DNA of 64,000 nt from contig NC_088295.1 of the NCBI RefSeq assembly GCF_032854445.1, forward strand, positions 45,557,385 to 45,621,384, given 5' to 3'. A model generated the notes under the pieces. It made no database searches, was not told the DNA's origin, and saw only the letters and a list, made by a program, of their open reading frames with translations. Position numbers and translations under genes: made by a program. This document shows, piece after piece, positions 50,001-60,150 of this stretch. This DNA comes from Liolophura sinensis (lineage: Eukaryota > Mollusca > Polyplacophora > Chitonida > Chitonidae). How positions within the stretch are numbered: position 1 is the stretch's first letter; each line of letters starts with the position of its first letter.

Positions 50001-53000
50001 ACCACACGTGTGATGTTGGTGAGCCAGTGGCAGCCCACAAGTGTGCTAATGATGAGCGAAGGGCAGACCACAAGTGAGATGATGGTCAGCAGGTGGCAGG
50101 TGAGGTAGTGGAATACCTTTTAAACCGTTTAGCCTGTATTTTACAGTACCATGCGCATATTGTATCGTTTTCTGGTTTGTCCACACATATTTATTTGATT
50201 GGTGTTTTACGCCGTACTCAAGAATATTTCGCTTATACGACGGCGGCCAACATTATGGTGGGTGGAAACCGGGCACAGCCCGGGGGAAACCCACGACCAT
50301 CCACAGGTTGCTGACAGACCTTCCCACGTTCGGCCGGAGAGGAAGAAAGCATGAGCTGGACTTGAATTCACAGCGACCGCATTGGTGAGAGACTTCTGGG
50401 TCATTACGCTGCGCTAGCGCGCTAACCAACTGAGCCACGGAGGCCCCCTTGTCCATACATGTTAATATAATGGGGGCATGCGCCTTTCACCGCATAATGG
50501 CGGCTCGGGCCCAAGCTGAATTGACCTGTCTACGAGCCACGACCGTGAGAATACATAAACGTTCAACCTTCGGGAATATGTATGAGGTGTAACTGGAACA
50601 CCTAGCGGAAGTAAAATTCTTTTACTCAAGTGTTTAACATTCTATCGTGCACAGACTTTAATCTATGCCGTGTACATAGTTGAACAATACCACTGTTATT
50701 TAAATAGGCTCTGAACACTTTTCAGAATGCCGTGATCTGCTGAGGAAATTCCTCACTCCCGACCCGGAGAAAAGATTGTCACTGGGAGATGCGATGAAGC
50801 ACCCGTGGGTTTCTGAAGGTAAGACAAAAATTCGTGATAATAAACGCTATCTTTGCATATAAATATATTTTAAAATGAATTCCTGGTGCTGTTTAAAAGA
50901 AAAAACTCTGATGCCATGTTGAGACTAAAATAATAATCAGAATTTTTTAACGTCTTCATCATTTTTTTACGAATTTATGTTAAGTGAGATATCACTGAAA
51001 TATTAACCACGCATAACATGTAATATAAAAACATTCGCATTAATGTGCAAACGCCTGTTTTTATTTGAGGGCAGACGTCTTATCCCTAAACGCGTTACAT
51101 ATGCATGATGCTAGGACTATAGATTCATGCGTATTTGTTAAAGTTCGGGGTTTTCAGTAAATAATTCAAAACATTGGTGCTTTATAGAAAACATGTGACA
51201 TGTCTACTGGAGAGGTAAAATAGCCGTTTTTATTTCAGCATGTATATGCCTATCGGTTGTGTACAGGCCTACTTGAAGGCTGCCGTGTTTGGACAGCTGG
51301 AACCAAGCCAATTCCATAATTTTCTGTATTTCTCTGCCTCTCTGTGGTTACTGTCATATATAGGCTACAAGAGAACAATATGCAAATTTCAGGGTACTTC
51401 GAAATCAGTCACATAAGAGGATTTCCTGGAATGTTGCCTTTTGATTGCACCATTGAACCATAGCCCTACATATTCTCTGCTCGCTACGATAATAAAAAAA
51501 ATTATTTTCCATAAATGTCTAATTAGCTTTCTCAACACCAGGTAAAAACAGGCCCCTGGAACCCATTCCTTGTCCAAACAGAATCCGCTCGGAAGAAATC
51601 TGTGACGACATCCTGCATCACATGTCGGATTTCCATGGATATCGCATAAGTGACGTCATGAGGCACGTCACAAGCAACATGCCCGGACCTCAAACAGCAA
51701 TGTACCACTTGTTTAAACACAGACTCGACAAGTACAAAGCCCTTCAAAGAGTTCGTGGCAAGGTACCAGCCAATGAGGTCAGAAATAAAGAAAACAGGAT
51801 GTCACTTTTGTTAAAGGTATATATGTCGGCATGTATTCAATAAGTGAGATAGACTGATCTTTGAATACCATTCCATCTCCTTAGTCGCAAATTGGCAAAC
51901 CTGAAAAAATCTTCGCTCCCTAAGTGATGACGGATTGCATTTTTGTCCATCTAACAGATTAATCCATTTCTGATTATGAACGAATTAATCCGTTGTCAAG
52001 AACGTGTTAATCCGTTAGATCAACGACAATGCATCCCATCATCCTTCGGGGAACGGATTTAACGGAAGATTTGCAAATAAGATAGAAACAGAATACATAG
52101 TTATTTCATATTTTCGTTCATTTTGTGGATAATCAGTTCAGTCTACTTTTTGTGAATGTTTTGTGCACTAGTACGATAGTGGCTCATTCGCTGTAGCATA
52201 CTAGCATTTCAAATGAAACTGTTAGCATTCCTCTACAAGGGCAGACATTGTATAATCCTGAACAGGCTTTTCGTGTTTAACTATTCATGTATGATTAAAA
52301 TGTCTGTTTTTGACGAATTTACATGCTTCACATATTTAGAGAACTTTTCTCTTGTAATCAAGATTGTCAATTTCCAATGAGAAGGTTAATCGGAATTTTA
52401 TCAATATGTTTTTTTATCGAGTGCTTTGCACTGAGTTTAGTTTTTGCTTTGCGCAGAAACCAGCGAATGTTGTGGCTGGACAGGCACAGACGGCAATCGC
52501 AGGACCAGTAACTCCTGGAAGTCTACAAAAGGTTAGAAACAGACGTCCAGGCAGAATACATATGGTCAAGGAAGATACGTTAGAACCGAAAATAATAGAG
52601 CTGGTAAGTTATATTTACTCACAGGCTAGTGTCCCTCTGAAACCAGCCAACATCTAGTATATGACTGCGTCTGTTAAGAAGAAAAGTTAAGTTCCAATTG
52701 ATGCTCTGAGCACTTACTTTAAATAAGCATATTGATGTTCACTGCGGTGGTATTGGAGTTTGAGCACCGGATACTTTGCTTTCCCACAATGAATGACCAA
52801 CCATTTGTGATTACATCGAGCTTGCCAGTTTCATCGCGTTTTTTTGTTTTGTTTTTTTGTCGAAGTTTTAAGAACTGTAATTTTCGGACACACTTTCATA
52901 TTCCTCATAGCTGGGAGGCCATTTTGAAGTGATTTTGAGTAATTCTAAACCAGTGACATCTAATAAATTGCAATGAACATCACTGCATTTTTATTCATTT

Positions 53001-54884
53001 ACCTAATTCTGCTTAAGCCATGGTGCTAGGAGACGTGTAAATTGCTACTATTTAAGCATTTACTTGAACTGTTTTGAACATGAATACTGATTGTGGTAAA
53101 CTGACAATTTACGTGTGGCCATTTGCCATCTATCTTACTGTTATCGCTGCTCTGGTTTTACTCTCTGTGCTGTACGTCTTTGATTATATTCATATGTTTC
53201 CCGTGCATTTTATGTCTCCTATACTGAAAAACTTTGCAATTGATTTTCAAAGTTTTGTGTAATACAGCTTTGCATTTTTATGGTAGAAAATCTCGACTGG
53301 AGTATCACTCGATGTGCAGGAGAGCCCGAGGAACATACCTCAGATGAGAACCGCAATAAAAGTGAGGAAACGAGAGTCAAAAATGGAGCAAGGAAAAACA
53401 AAGGAGCAGGAGAAGCACCTGGTAGAGAAGGACATCGTTCTCATTGATATGTCTCCTGGAGACCCTGTCAAAAATATCCATGAAGAGATCAAGAACAAAG
53501 ACTCCAGTTCTAGCCATGGTAAATTTATTGATTGATTTATGTATTTTTGATGTTTAATACCGTATTTAAGATTTCGTATGCCAACGGTTAACTGTATGTG
53601 CGGAGGAAACCGGAATGCCTTTCTGTTATAAATTTTTGTTTTGGTAGAAGCTCTTAAAGCGACGCTATGCTATCCTAAATTCCATGCTGTTGTGCGTCGT
53701 TTTCAATGAAACCTATGCAATAAACATGTGTTTGCTGTAATGGCTTAACCCTCAGAAACCTCATACTCCAAAAAGTTTTAATGGACTGTCATTTCACATT
53801 CGTCCACGAAGCCTTGAACACTTTTACCAAACAATAACCTATTCAGCGGGATTCCAAGACGAAGTTTTCTTCAGCTTTTCGCAGTCTCTAATGTATATGA
53901 CAAGCTGACAAGTAAACAATCCATCAGTGTCCGCATTTGAAAGAAGGTAATTTACACGTTTTTAATGTGTTCACAGAGCCTTCGCCACGAACGGTGAGTG
54001 ATGAGAGCAAGCAGGTAACTACGCCTGTGTCTGGCATGAATAAGGCAAATCCACCTACTCCGCATGTCATCGGCACCAAGTACACAGGGACAATTTTATC
54101 GGAGCTTCTACCCAAACAGGCCCACTTACGCCAGCGTTTGTACAAGCATGTTACTCACCACCAAGCTCTCCGTGAATTCCGAAAAACAGTAGACCGCAAC
54201 AACAACAACCTGAGCAGTGGAACGACAATGTATGCCAAGCAGCGGAAAGTATCTGTGATAAACACAGCGAGAAAGTTGGGGAAAACGGGACCGCCAGAGT
54301 CGTCTCAGTCTCCAATTACTCTAAAACCTGAAGACAAAGAGGTTTCTGTTGGACAATAAGCAAAATAAAGATAATTCGTTGTTACAAAGTCCATGCCAAC
54401 AACATATCAGTACCCTTAAGTCTATTTCGCCAAGCAAGTCTTCAACTGTTCAATCACCGGCCCCTTTCTCGCCTCGGAGAAAGCATGGAATGGTGGATCT
54501 CCGATTGATCCATGGTGAAAAGCTCGTTAACACTCCGTATTCCCGAGTTCACATCAGCAAAAGTGCGGGGCTTCCAAGCGCCAGAGGCAGGTTGTCTAGA
54601 GACATTTACGACCCAAAGGAAATTCTTCTTGAAAAGTGTGGGGGTATCGTAACGAAAAGCAAAACAAAGCCGCCACCTAGTTCACCATCGAGAGAGACAC
54701 AGCCTTGTGTTAAGCAAGCTACGTTAGAGATGGTATCACTTCGCCTATCTCTCCTCGTTCGTCAACCGATTCCAAGAACTCTAGAAGCGCAACGGATCAC
54801 TCGGACAAATCCACGTCAACAAAAAGTTCCAATGTTACCTTGCCTTCCATAGCAATATCACCAACGATGATGAGGACAAACTAA
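40818..54884 (+). CDS. HUNK: HUNK-type serine/threonine kinase, ten exons
   Basis: Reconstructed as 40818-41060, 45093-45385, 45927-45982, 46109-46262, 49779-49906, 50726-50818, 51542-51816, 52457-52603, 53287-53518 and 53977 onward. All junctions are GT-AG with compatible phases. The product resembles vertebrate HUNK (hormonally up-regulated Neu-associated kinase), an SNF1/AMPK-related kinase, from HTKRVGNYLLGRTLGEGSFA through the kinase domain (about 54-321). Key residues: Gly loop GEGSFAKV, Lys85 in VAIK, HRDLKVEN (Asp180), DFG 198-200, T-loop Thr222 in VTQCGSPAYAAPE (the position LKB1 phosphorylates in relatives). A HUNK-typical helical segment (HHMSDFHGYRISDVMRHV) follows, then a long basic, Ser/Pro-rich tail. 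Frame 0 stops at 54357-54359 (667 aa), but coding-like sequence continues in shifted frame to 54884, so the annotated end is the later stop. The start Met is the first in frame; an acceptor-like TTTTCACAG 24 bp upstream suggests a 5'UTR intron. Confidence 0.9.
41088..41378 (-). mobile_element. MITE-like element with internal 24-bp tandem repeats in HUNK intron 1
   Basis: The right part (GATTCTAGCATCACTTAGAC) is the inverse of the 39247 element. The left half contains five imperfect units of ATTCTGTTATTGCAGAAGA type at 41114-41224, starting only about 50 bp past the exon 1 donor. Confidence 0.5.
43996..44055. repeat. Hairpin, 21-bp stem and 18-nt loop
   Basis: GTAACTTGTAACTTCAAACTA-type left arm (21 bp) pairs with the right arm at 44035-44055 with one mismatch. 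It could be a small foldback element or a structured intronic RNA; nothing shows it is a microRNA. Confidence 0.55.
44587..44710 (-). repeat. SINE family A, 3' part, in HUNK intron 1
   Basis: TTTGACTGGTGTTTTATGCC, an inserted TATATATA, ACGACGGCAGCCAGC and GGAGAAACCCACGACTATCA; diverged and headless. Confidence 0.7.
45093..45385 (+). CDS. HUNK: HUNK exon 2
   Basis: Acceptor GGTACAG|GTT. Encodes VAIKVVDKKRAKEDSYVRKN through LHRLGILHR, including the catalytic lysine. Donor AG|GTAACA, phase 2. Confidence 0.9.
45927..45982 (+). CDS. HUNK: HUNK exon 3, 56 bp
   Basis: Too short for an open-frame search. Acceptor TTTATATAG|AG; encodes R-DLKVENLLLDENGDIKLI. Donor ATTG|GTAAGT splits the DFG Asp codon. 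Confidence 0.9.
46109..46262 (+). CDS. HUNK: HUNK exon 4
   Basis: Acceptor CTTTCAG|AT. Encodes DFGLSNSIRGS, an activation loop of typical length with FCVTQCGSPAYAAPE, to VDAWS. Donor AT|GTAAGG. Confidence 0.9.
47539..47841 (+). repeat. Tandem duplication (2 x ~131 bp, 171-bp period), each with a CRE palindrome
   Basis: Units 47539-47669 and 47710-47841 share GCCCTTTGAAC, TGATACTCTTTGG, GCGTTTTTGTTTGTATTTTC and CCTAGGTTTTGTGACGTCAC. Each ends with TGACGTCA, the consensus CREB site. Confidence 0.8.
49624..49672 (-). repeat. SINE family A remnant
   Basis: GATTTGTATATTATGCCGTA, CTCAAATATATTTCG: the 3' end only. Confidence 0.45.
49779..49906 (+). CDS. HUNK: HUNK exon 5
   Basis: Acceptor ATTTTCAG|A. 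Encodes GVNMYAMLTGSLPFTVEPF and QMNPVPDYLTR, very close to vertebrate HUNK. Donor AGAG|GTACAT. Confidence 0.9.
50189..50447 (-). repeat. SINE family A, full-length reverse copy in HUNK intron 5
   Basis: Near-consensus element from TTTATTTGATTGGTGTTTTA to CAACTGAGCCACGGAGGCCC; head, body and tail are all present. It is among the youngest copies here. Confidence 0.92.
50726..50818 (+). CDS. HUNK: HUNK exon 6
   Basis: Acceptor CTTTTCAG|AA. Encodes ECRDLLRKFLTPDPEKRLSL and HPWVSE, the end of the kinase lobe. Donor GAAG|GTAAGA. Confidence 0.9.
51542..51816 (+). CDS. HUNK: HUNK exon 7
   Basis: Acceptor CAACACCAG|GT. Encodes GKNRPLEPIPCPNRIRSEEI and the post-kinase helical segment. Two in-phase donors are possible: AAG|GTACCA after 51762 or AAG|GTATAT after 51816. 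I chose the second because it is nearer consensus; the choice changes 18 residues. Confidence 0.8.
51924..52044. mobile_element. Foldback MITE, ~120 bp, in HUNK intron 7
   Basis: GTGATGACGGATTGCAT and, further in, ATCTAACAGATTAATCC on the left pair with GGATTAACACG-side words ending ATGCATCCCATCATC on the right. Imperfect but long inverted repeats. Confidence 0.6.
52457..52603 (+). CDS. HUNK: HUNK exon 8
   Basis: Acceptor TTTGCGCAG|AAA, 49 codons (KPANVVAGQAQTAIAGPVTP through EPKIIEL), donor CTG|GTAAGT. Low-complexity linker; supported by phase and splice sites, not by a domain. Confidence 0.7.
53287..53518 (+). CDS. HUNK: HUNK exon 9
   Basis: Acceptor TTTATGGTAG|AAA, phase 0. Encodes KISTGVSLDVQESPRNIPQM, a basic KVRKRESKMEQGKTKEQEKH stretch, and an acidic end. 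Donor CATG|GTAAAT. Confidence 0.7.
53527..53618 (-). repeat. SINE family A remnant in HUNK intron 9
   Basis: GATTGATTTATGTATTTTTG, TTTAATACCGTATTTAAGA and GGAGGAAACCGGAATGCC recall the tail and centre of family A. Confidence 0.5.
53977..54884 (+). CDS. HUNK: HUNK exon 10 with two apparent compensating frame shifts
   Basis: Acceptor TGTTCACAG|AG. Frame 0 encodes a Ser/Pro/Lys-rich tail to SVGQ and TAA (54357-54359). A +1 frame, open from 54325, then carries coding-like sequence (SISPSKSSTVQSPAPFSPRR, GRLSRDIYDPKEILLEKCGG) to about 54720. There frame 0 reopens (DGITSPISPRSSTDSKNSRS ... SPTMMRTN) and ends at TAA 54882-54884. Explanations: two single-base assembly or sequencing errors, compensating mutations, or a short intron (54342-54420, weak sites) plus one error. 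Confidence 0.6.
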
Positions 54885-54943
54885 TGCTATGGAACTTCAT
54901 TGCTTGTGAACTTTGCAGCTTGTGCCAAATTAATAATTTATAT

Positions 54944-55005
54944 ATTTATTTGACCTGATTTGATTGTTGTTTAGCGCCACGTATAAAGAATGTCTCACTC
55001 ATAAA
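54944..55005 (-). repeat. SINE family A 3'-end remnant in HUNK 3' flank
   Basis: ATTTATTTGACCTGATTTGA, TTGTTTAGCGCC and GAATGTCTCACTCATAAA, diverged. Confidence 0.5.
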
Positions 55006-55139
55006 AAATATCTATGATGTATATAAACCTAATACAATCCTGCGTGATATTACTTGACGAATTGTAGGCCTATATGACTTAAAATGTGCATAGATAGTTT
55101 GTAATTGTTTTCTTCTTTGCAACAATTGCAAAACTATTC

Positions 55140-55515
55140 AATGCAGCTAAACAGCCATGTCATGCGTTATTATTTGCATGTCAATTTACAGCGACGTTTA
55201 AAAAGTACATTTATTCGGTTTATTTTATTTCTTCTGTTTTCACATTTCGATTCATTCAATGAAGAAATGAAGTGTTCAGTTTAAGGCTTTTCTAATAGGG
55301 CAAATCTTTATTACGACGGTCTATTTTTGGGTCTCATGGCATACAGACCTATCTTATAATCGTCGAATTTTCGTAAACTTCAGTCATAAACGAAGGGTTT
55401 TCATAACGGTCGAAGATTTGAGGTTGCTCAAGAGCAGTTAATTTCTTCCTTTTTCATTTTTGTTTTCCTGGAAGAAATCGCGGGAAAACAAGGTTGTTTT
55501 GGGCTTTAGGAATGT
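55140..55515 (+). repeat. ~370-bp dispersed duplicate, copy 1
   Basis: Collinear direct repeat of 61045-61415. Shared words include TTTATTCGGTTT, CAATGAAGAAATGAA-like, AGACCTATCTTATAAT and GGTTGTTTTGGG. Identity is moderate. Origin is unknown; the absence of open frames suggests an old noncoding repeat or 3'UTR duplication. Confidence 0.65.
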
Positions 55516-55564
55516 TTAAAAGATTACTTCGATTATAGTTATTTATTGAACATCTTATATGCAG

Positions 55565-55696
55565 GGGGTCTGTTTTACGAAGCAGCTGCAAATTGCGCCT
55601 AGCCGTAACTTCCTTAACAACAAAAAGTGAAGAGATACGTCAACACGGTAATTGCGCTTGCTGTGTAGTGTTACGACTGCTTTCTAAAGACAGGCC
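55565..55696. mobile_element. Foldback MITE, 132 bp
   Basis: The left end GGGGTCTGTTTTACGAAGCA and the right end, which reads GGCCTGTCTTTAGAAAGCAG on the other strand, are inverted repeats. Inner words GCAAATTGCGCC and GGTAATTGCGCTTG also pair with each other's flanks. Confidence 0.6.
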
Positions 55697-56154
55697 TCAG
55701 ATCCATATAATACTGCACAAAGTTAGTACATGTATAATTCTTTGTTTTCATGTTGGACTTTATTCCCCGTTGCATGTCATGTATTTTATTTTTCGAATTT
55801 TGACACATGCTCCTGTAATGTCTAAGAATGCCTACATGTACTAACTTGTCCTGCACTATCTTGAGCTTTCGTTGTTTGTTTTGCGCTTAAGAAACTTTCG
55901 TTTTTTATCTGTGCCAGATAGCATTTCCATCGCCCTCGTAAGTTATGTCGCTGAGCAAAATGCCTCGCTTGACTGTCTTTTCATATAGGCTTTCAATTCA
56001 GTACAGCTCCATTTCATGTCGATTTGAAGCTTCTGTGCAATTTTCATTCTTTTCTGCAAACGCATTTAATGCAGTGGACTGCTGTTATGAAGCTATATTT
56101 ATCACCTTTGTTCTTAAAGCCGATTTATGCGTTCCGTATGGAAAATGGAACACA

Positions 56155-56700
56155 GCGGTGTACGCACATATATGTGTGCATATACCGCAGTACTGAGGAA
56201 ATACAACGCAGTAATGAGCGCATATAAAGCAGTGGTGCGCGCATATAGCTCAGTATAGAGTGCGCATATACGACGCAGCTGTGTGCACATGTAACGAAGT
56301 AATGTGTGCATACAGCTCAGCATAGCGTGCGCATATATGACGCAGCTGTGTGCACATGTAACGAAGTAATGTGTGCATACAGCTCAGCATAACGTGCGCA
56401 TATATGACGCAGCTGTGTGCACCTGTAACGTGTGCATACAGCTCAGCATAGTGTGCGCATATATGATGCAGCTGTGTGGACATGTAACGAAGTAATGTGT
56501 GCATAGAGCTCAGCATAGTGTGCGCATATATGACGCAGCTGTGTGCACCTGTAACGTGTGCATACAGCTCAGCATAGTGTGCGGCATATATGATGCAGCT
56601 GTGTGGACATGTAACGAAGTAATATGTGCACACAGCTCAGCATAGTGTGCGCATATATAACGCAGCTGTGTGCAAATGTAACGAATTAATATGTGAATAT
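56155..56700. repeat. Minisatellite, ~67-bp unit with shorter variants
   Basis: Units of CGCATATATGACGCAGCTGT, GTGCACATGTAACGAAGTAA and TGTGTGCATACAGCTCAGCA repeat about eight times; some units lack the GAAGTAATG part. Each unit contains several half-palindromes (GCATATATGC-like, CAGCTG). Confidence 0.9.
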
Positions 56701-58766
56701 AGCTTAATGATACTCTACACACGTGAAAATATGATCCTTCAACACGTTTACTTCCTTTGAGTTGTTGCAATAACTTCACAGTACACTATAGCTTCTTATA
56801 CATTATACAATGTACAAAACCTTATTTACTGGAACATGAGCCTTTATGCATCTCTTAGTGTTTATACATCGGCAGGTTGTTTTATACCATTTTACCAGAT
56901 TTTAGACCTTTGATGTCCGGCATTTGTTCTGTCAACTCCAGAAATGCTACATTGAAGCTCTTGAAAATTGATCTGGCAAGCACCCTCTCGCGAAACATGT
57001 AACTGTAGGCGTTTATGCCCATCTGTCCGCCAGGTGTACAAAGAGGTGTAATCGCCAGTTATCACTGTAGAATGCGGAAGGAAAGTGTGGTAAGATTGAA
57101 TTCTTGTGTTAATTGAATTCAGCTGCACGTCTCAAGTGTTCCAGTCAGCTGCAAGTCATGTAACCTTTATCATTGTGAAACTCATGTGAGCGAGGCATTA
57201 CACTGTTTCTACGCATCTGGATTATTTTCAGATATATAGTTACAATTTACATAGGAAATTAAATATTTATTTTTCAAGTGGGACGAACAGATTGATTTAA
57301 TGCCTTATGATGAAAAGACTATACACGTCTTTGAACTCATTTGTTATTGAGTATTAACATTGGAATTTTAAGTACAAGATTATCACAGTTCACTTCAAAA
57401 AGCGTGCCTTTAATATTTGTACATGCAAATAAGTCTTTAAATAGAGTTTTAAAGCAGCGAATTCCATTTTCCGGATGTAAAACTGAAATCAGTTTTGCAT
57501 CTTTCATTGAAACGGAAAAAATTGGAATCACTGCTTGTATTAAAAACAGAAGCAGTGTCTAATCAACAAATTAGCGACACGCATAACATTATCAGTTGTA
57601 TATAATCGATTTATCAATCGCTTCCAGTGTTACTATGAAATTTACTTGTATTTAACTTGTACAAGTGCCTTTTCCACAATAAAGTACGAATTATTCTATG
57701 CACATATATACCATGGATTTTCACGTTTGCATGTATATAGTTTAAGTGAATAAACAAAGTGAAAGTAGTAATGGACAAACGTGCCTACATGCTATATGCT
57801 TAAACGATATCTCCAGAGCATTATACTGACATGCTTTCAAGGTCAGCGTACAACATATTTTCAATGCCCTTGAAAATGAAAGAGTATGTAACATTTATTT
57901 TATAAAAACAAAACCTTTAGCCACATCTAACAGGAATGAATCTCCTCACACATACAGGAAGTGGGTAGGACACCTGTGATGTGTTAGAAAAACAACATCA
58001 AAGGCCTTTGAATAACAGAACTGGCAAATTCCAAAGCCATTGAGTTAATGTCAAATAATAATATTTGCAACCGTTTACTTTTCAGAAATGTACACTTAGG
58101 TTTATTAAGTATATAACCATTTAAAAATTAAATATTTCAGTTTAATAACATATTGTTTTATGTAAACACTGTTTCACATAAAATCAAATAAAACATAAAC
58201 AATGATTTTAAACAATATTTTTGTAAAAAAATATAAAAGTATCTCATTATTACGAAATGTCCAAATATACCTGTATAAATACGTTTAGATTAAACCAAAT
58301 AGGAAATAAACAGTGATTTGAAAAAATCATTTTCGAAAGCATAAAGGTGAGCAATAACTCACTGTTATGAAATGTTTTAATATACCTATATAAGTACATA
58401 GATAAAATTGAACCTGAAATAAACAGTGATTAAAAACAAAATTTCTCTTCCTGTCACAAAGTTTCAATGCGAAATAAAATTAGATTTAAAAGGACAATCT
58501 GCCGCAAGAGCACATTACATTCCAGCATCACTCAGACAACAGACTTTAATTTAATTTAAATTAACAGATTAATTTTTTGAGTGTATGCCATATTAATGGA
58601 AGCGCTCTTCAAGGAGCGTTGGCCTGCGCAAATCCGCTGTCCAAAGCAGGATACGAGGTCACAAAATGACATGCAGAAACGCCATGAATGACACAATACT
58701 GTTACGAATCAATCGATGAATCAAGAAAAGATGGAAAAAACAAACAAAGAAAAAAAACCCTGAAGG
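56701..58766. other. Intergenic stretch, no gene seen
   Basis: AT-rich, with blocks of related ATATACCTGTATAAGTAC and AAATAAACAGTGATT words at 58260-58440 that look like a short old duplication. A MITE end lies at 58515-58572 (TAACAGATTAATTTTTTGAG then TG and TA). An AATAAA at about 57676 could serve a plus-strand transcript. Confidence 0.4.
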
Positions 58767-58920
58767 CAGGGGCGTAGGCTGGGGGGGGGGGGGGGTGATG
58801 GGGGTTGGGTGCGGAGGGCCCCTGAACTCTCGCCTAATAGACTGTCAAAGTCCTTCCGATCTTGGCAAATCCGCACCCCCCCCCCCCCCCCCGCCATTAA
58901 AGATCCCCGCTATGCCCCTG
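58767..58920. mobile_element. Small MITE with CAGGGGC-type ends and G/C homopolymers
   Basis: The left end CAGGGGCGTAGGC and the right end, which reads CAGGGGCATAGCGGGG on the other strand, are inverted repeats. Next to the left end is a run of about 15 G, and near the right end a run of about 17 C. Ends of this form are common in hAT-type elements, but I could not see a matching 8-bp target duplication. Confidence 0.6.
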
Positions 58921-59367
58921 GTAAGTCAGCAACAAAAATGTATGCGGGTACTGTTAAAACATTACAGGACAACAGTTTTTTCACGATAAAACGTTTAATA
59001 TACCAAATAACTCATCAATAGATGTGTTATCCAGACATTTCGGTTTATATATGTGCATTACGCCAAATATAAAAACAGTAAAGTGGACAAAATCTCATCT
59101 AAAATTTGAAAAAAAAAACCCCAAAAACATCTGCACTCTTAATAATTTAACATCATGGAATGTTTTTATTTATTGTTATTCCACAAGGTTAAATGACTGT
59201 TTTAAGGATGCAATGGTAAGAAACTAACATGCATAAGGGCCTTGAGATTCTTGAACGCATATACCGGTGCTGCTAATGTATGAAAGATTTGTTGCTATAG
59301 TGAAACTCACAATCATGAGTAGAACATAACATCATTCATCACCGCTGGAACCTGGAAACACTTTTCA

Positions 59368-59462
59368 AACAAGCAATCATGAGGTTCCAGTAAGCAATCG
59401 TGAGGTTCTAATAAGCAATCGTGAGGTTCTAATAAGCCATCATGAGGCTCTAATAAGTCACC
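59368..59462 (+). repeat. 24-bp tandem repeat, four units
   Basis: Units of AAGCAATCGTGAGGTTCTAA plus T, with small changes. Confidence 0.85.
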
Positions 59463-60011
59463 ATGTGAATAAAACAATCGTATTCGACAACAGCGGCCTT
59501 TTAACTTCTTGCATCAGGAAAGTTCCAATCAAAACATGTGAAAAACAGCTCACCAATAAAGACAACATTGTTCTCCGCACATTTTGTTGGTGGGGCTACA
59601 TTCACAATCGGAATGAAATAATTAAGAAACAAAAATCGACTGATGACCGGAGCACATGTATGCTCTGTATGTCACAATACTAACACTGTTACATACATGT
59701 ACACATACTCTCACGAAAGACAATTCATGACTTTCACAAAATGACTTTTAAAATGATAACTCATGACTAAAACATATATTTCTGACAATTCGGGAATTTT
59801 TTTTTTTTTCATGACTACCCTGTCAGATGTCAATCGGCACATATTGAATCATTTTCATGTTATCAAGTCAAACCCCATGCATATAATGTGCCTACGTTCA
59901 CAGTACCTTGCACAGAGCGCTGTAAAAGCATAGCAATACATGTAGTATCTGGTTTGATACTGTGAGGATAGTACTGCGTCTAGAAATAGCAGAATGTAAT
60001 TAAGTAAACAG

Positions 60012-60150
60012 AGGATATTGCACTATGAACGCTGAATATCATAAATATTTTTCGAGTTAAAGATGAAAATAATAATCTACGAGACGCAAAGCGTCTAGTG
60101 GGTTATCATTTCCACTTTTCACAAGAAAAATCTTCACTGTGCAATATTCT
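60012..60150. mobile_element. MITE, 139 bp, with central palindrome
   Basis: The left end AGGATATTGCACTATGAAC and the right end, which reads AGAATATTGCACAGTGAAG on the other strand, are inverted repeats. The centre has the palindrome AGACGCAAAGCGTCT. Confidence 0.65.

Noticed and set aside
54342-54420. Short intron in HUNK exon 10
   Set aside because: Phase fits and the length is 79 bp, but the acceptor has no pyrimidine tract and a second frame change still remains; kept only as one possible explanation.
56114-56779. Minus-strand frames with repeated YAELYAHITS-like peptides
   Set aside because: Translation of the 67-bp minisatellite; no start context or domain.
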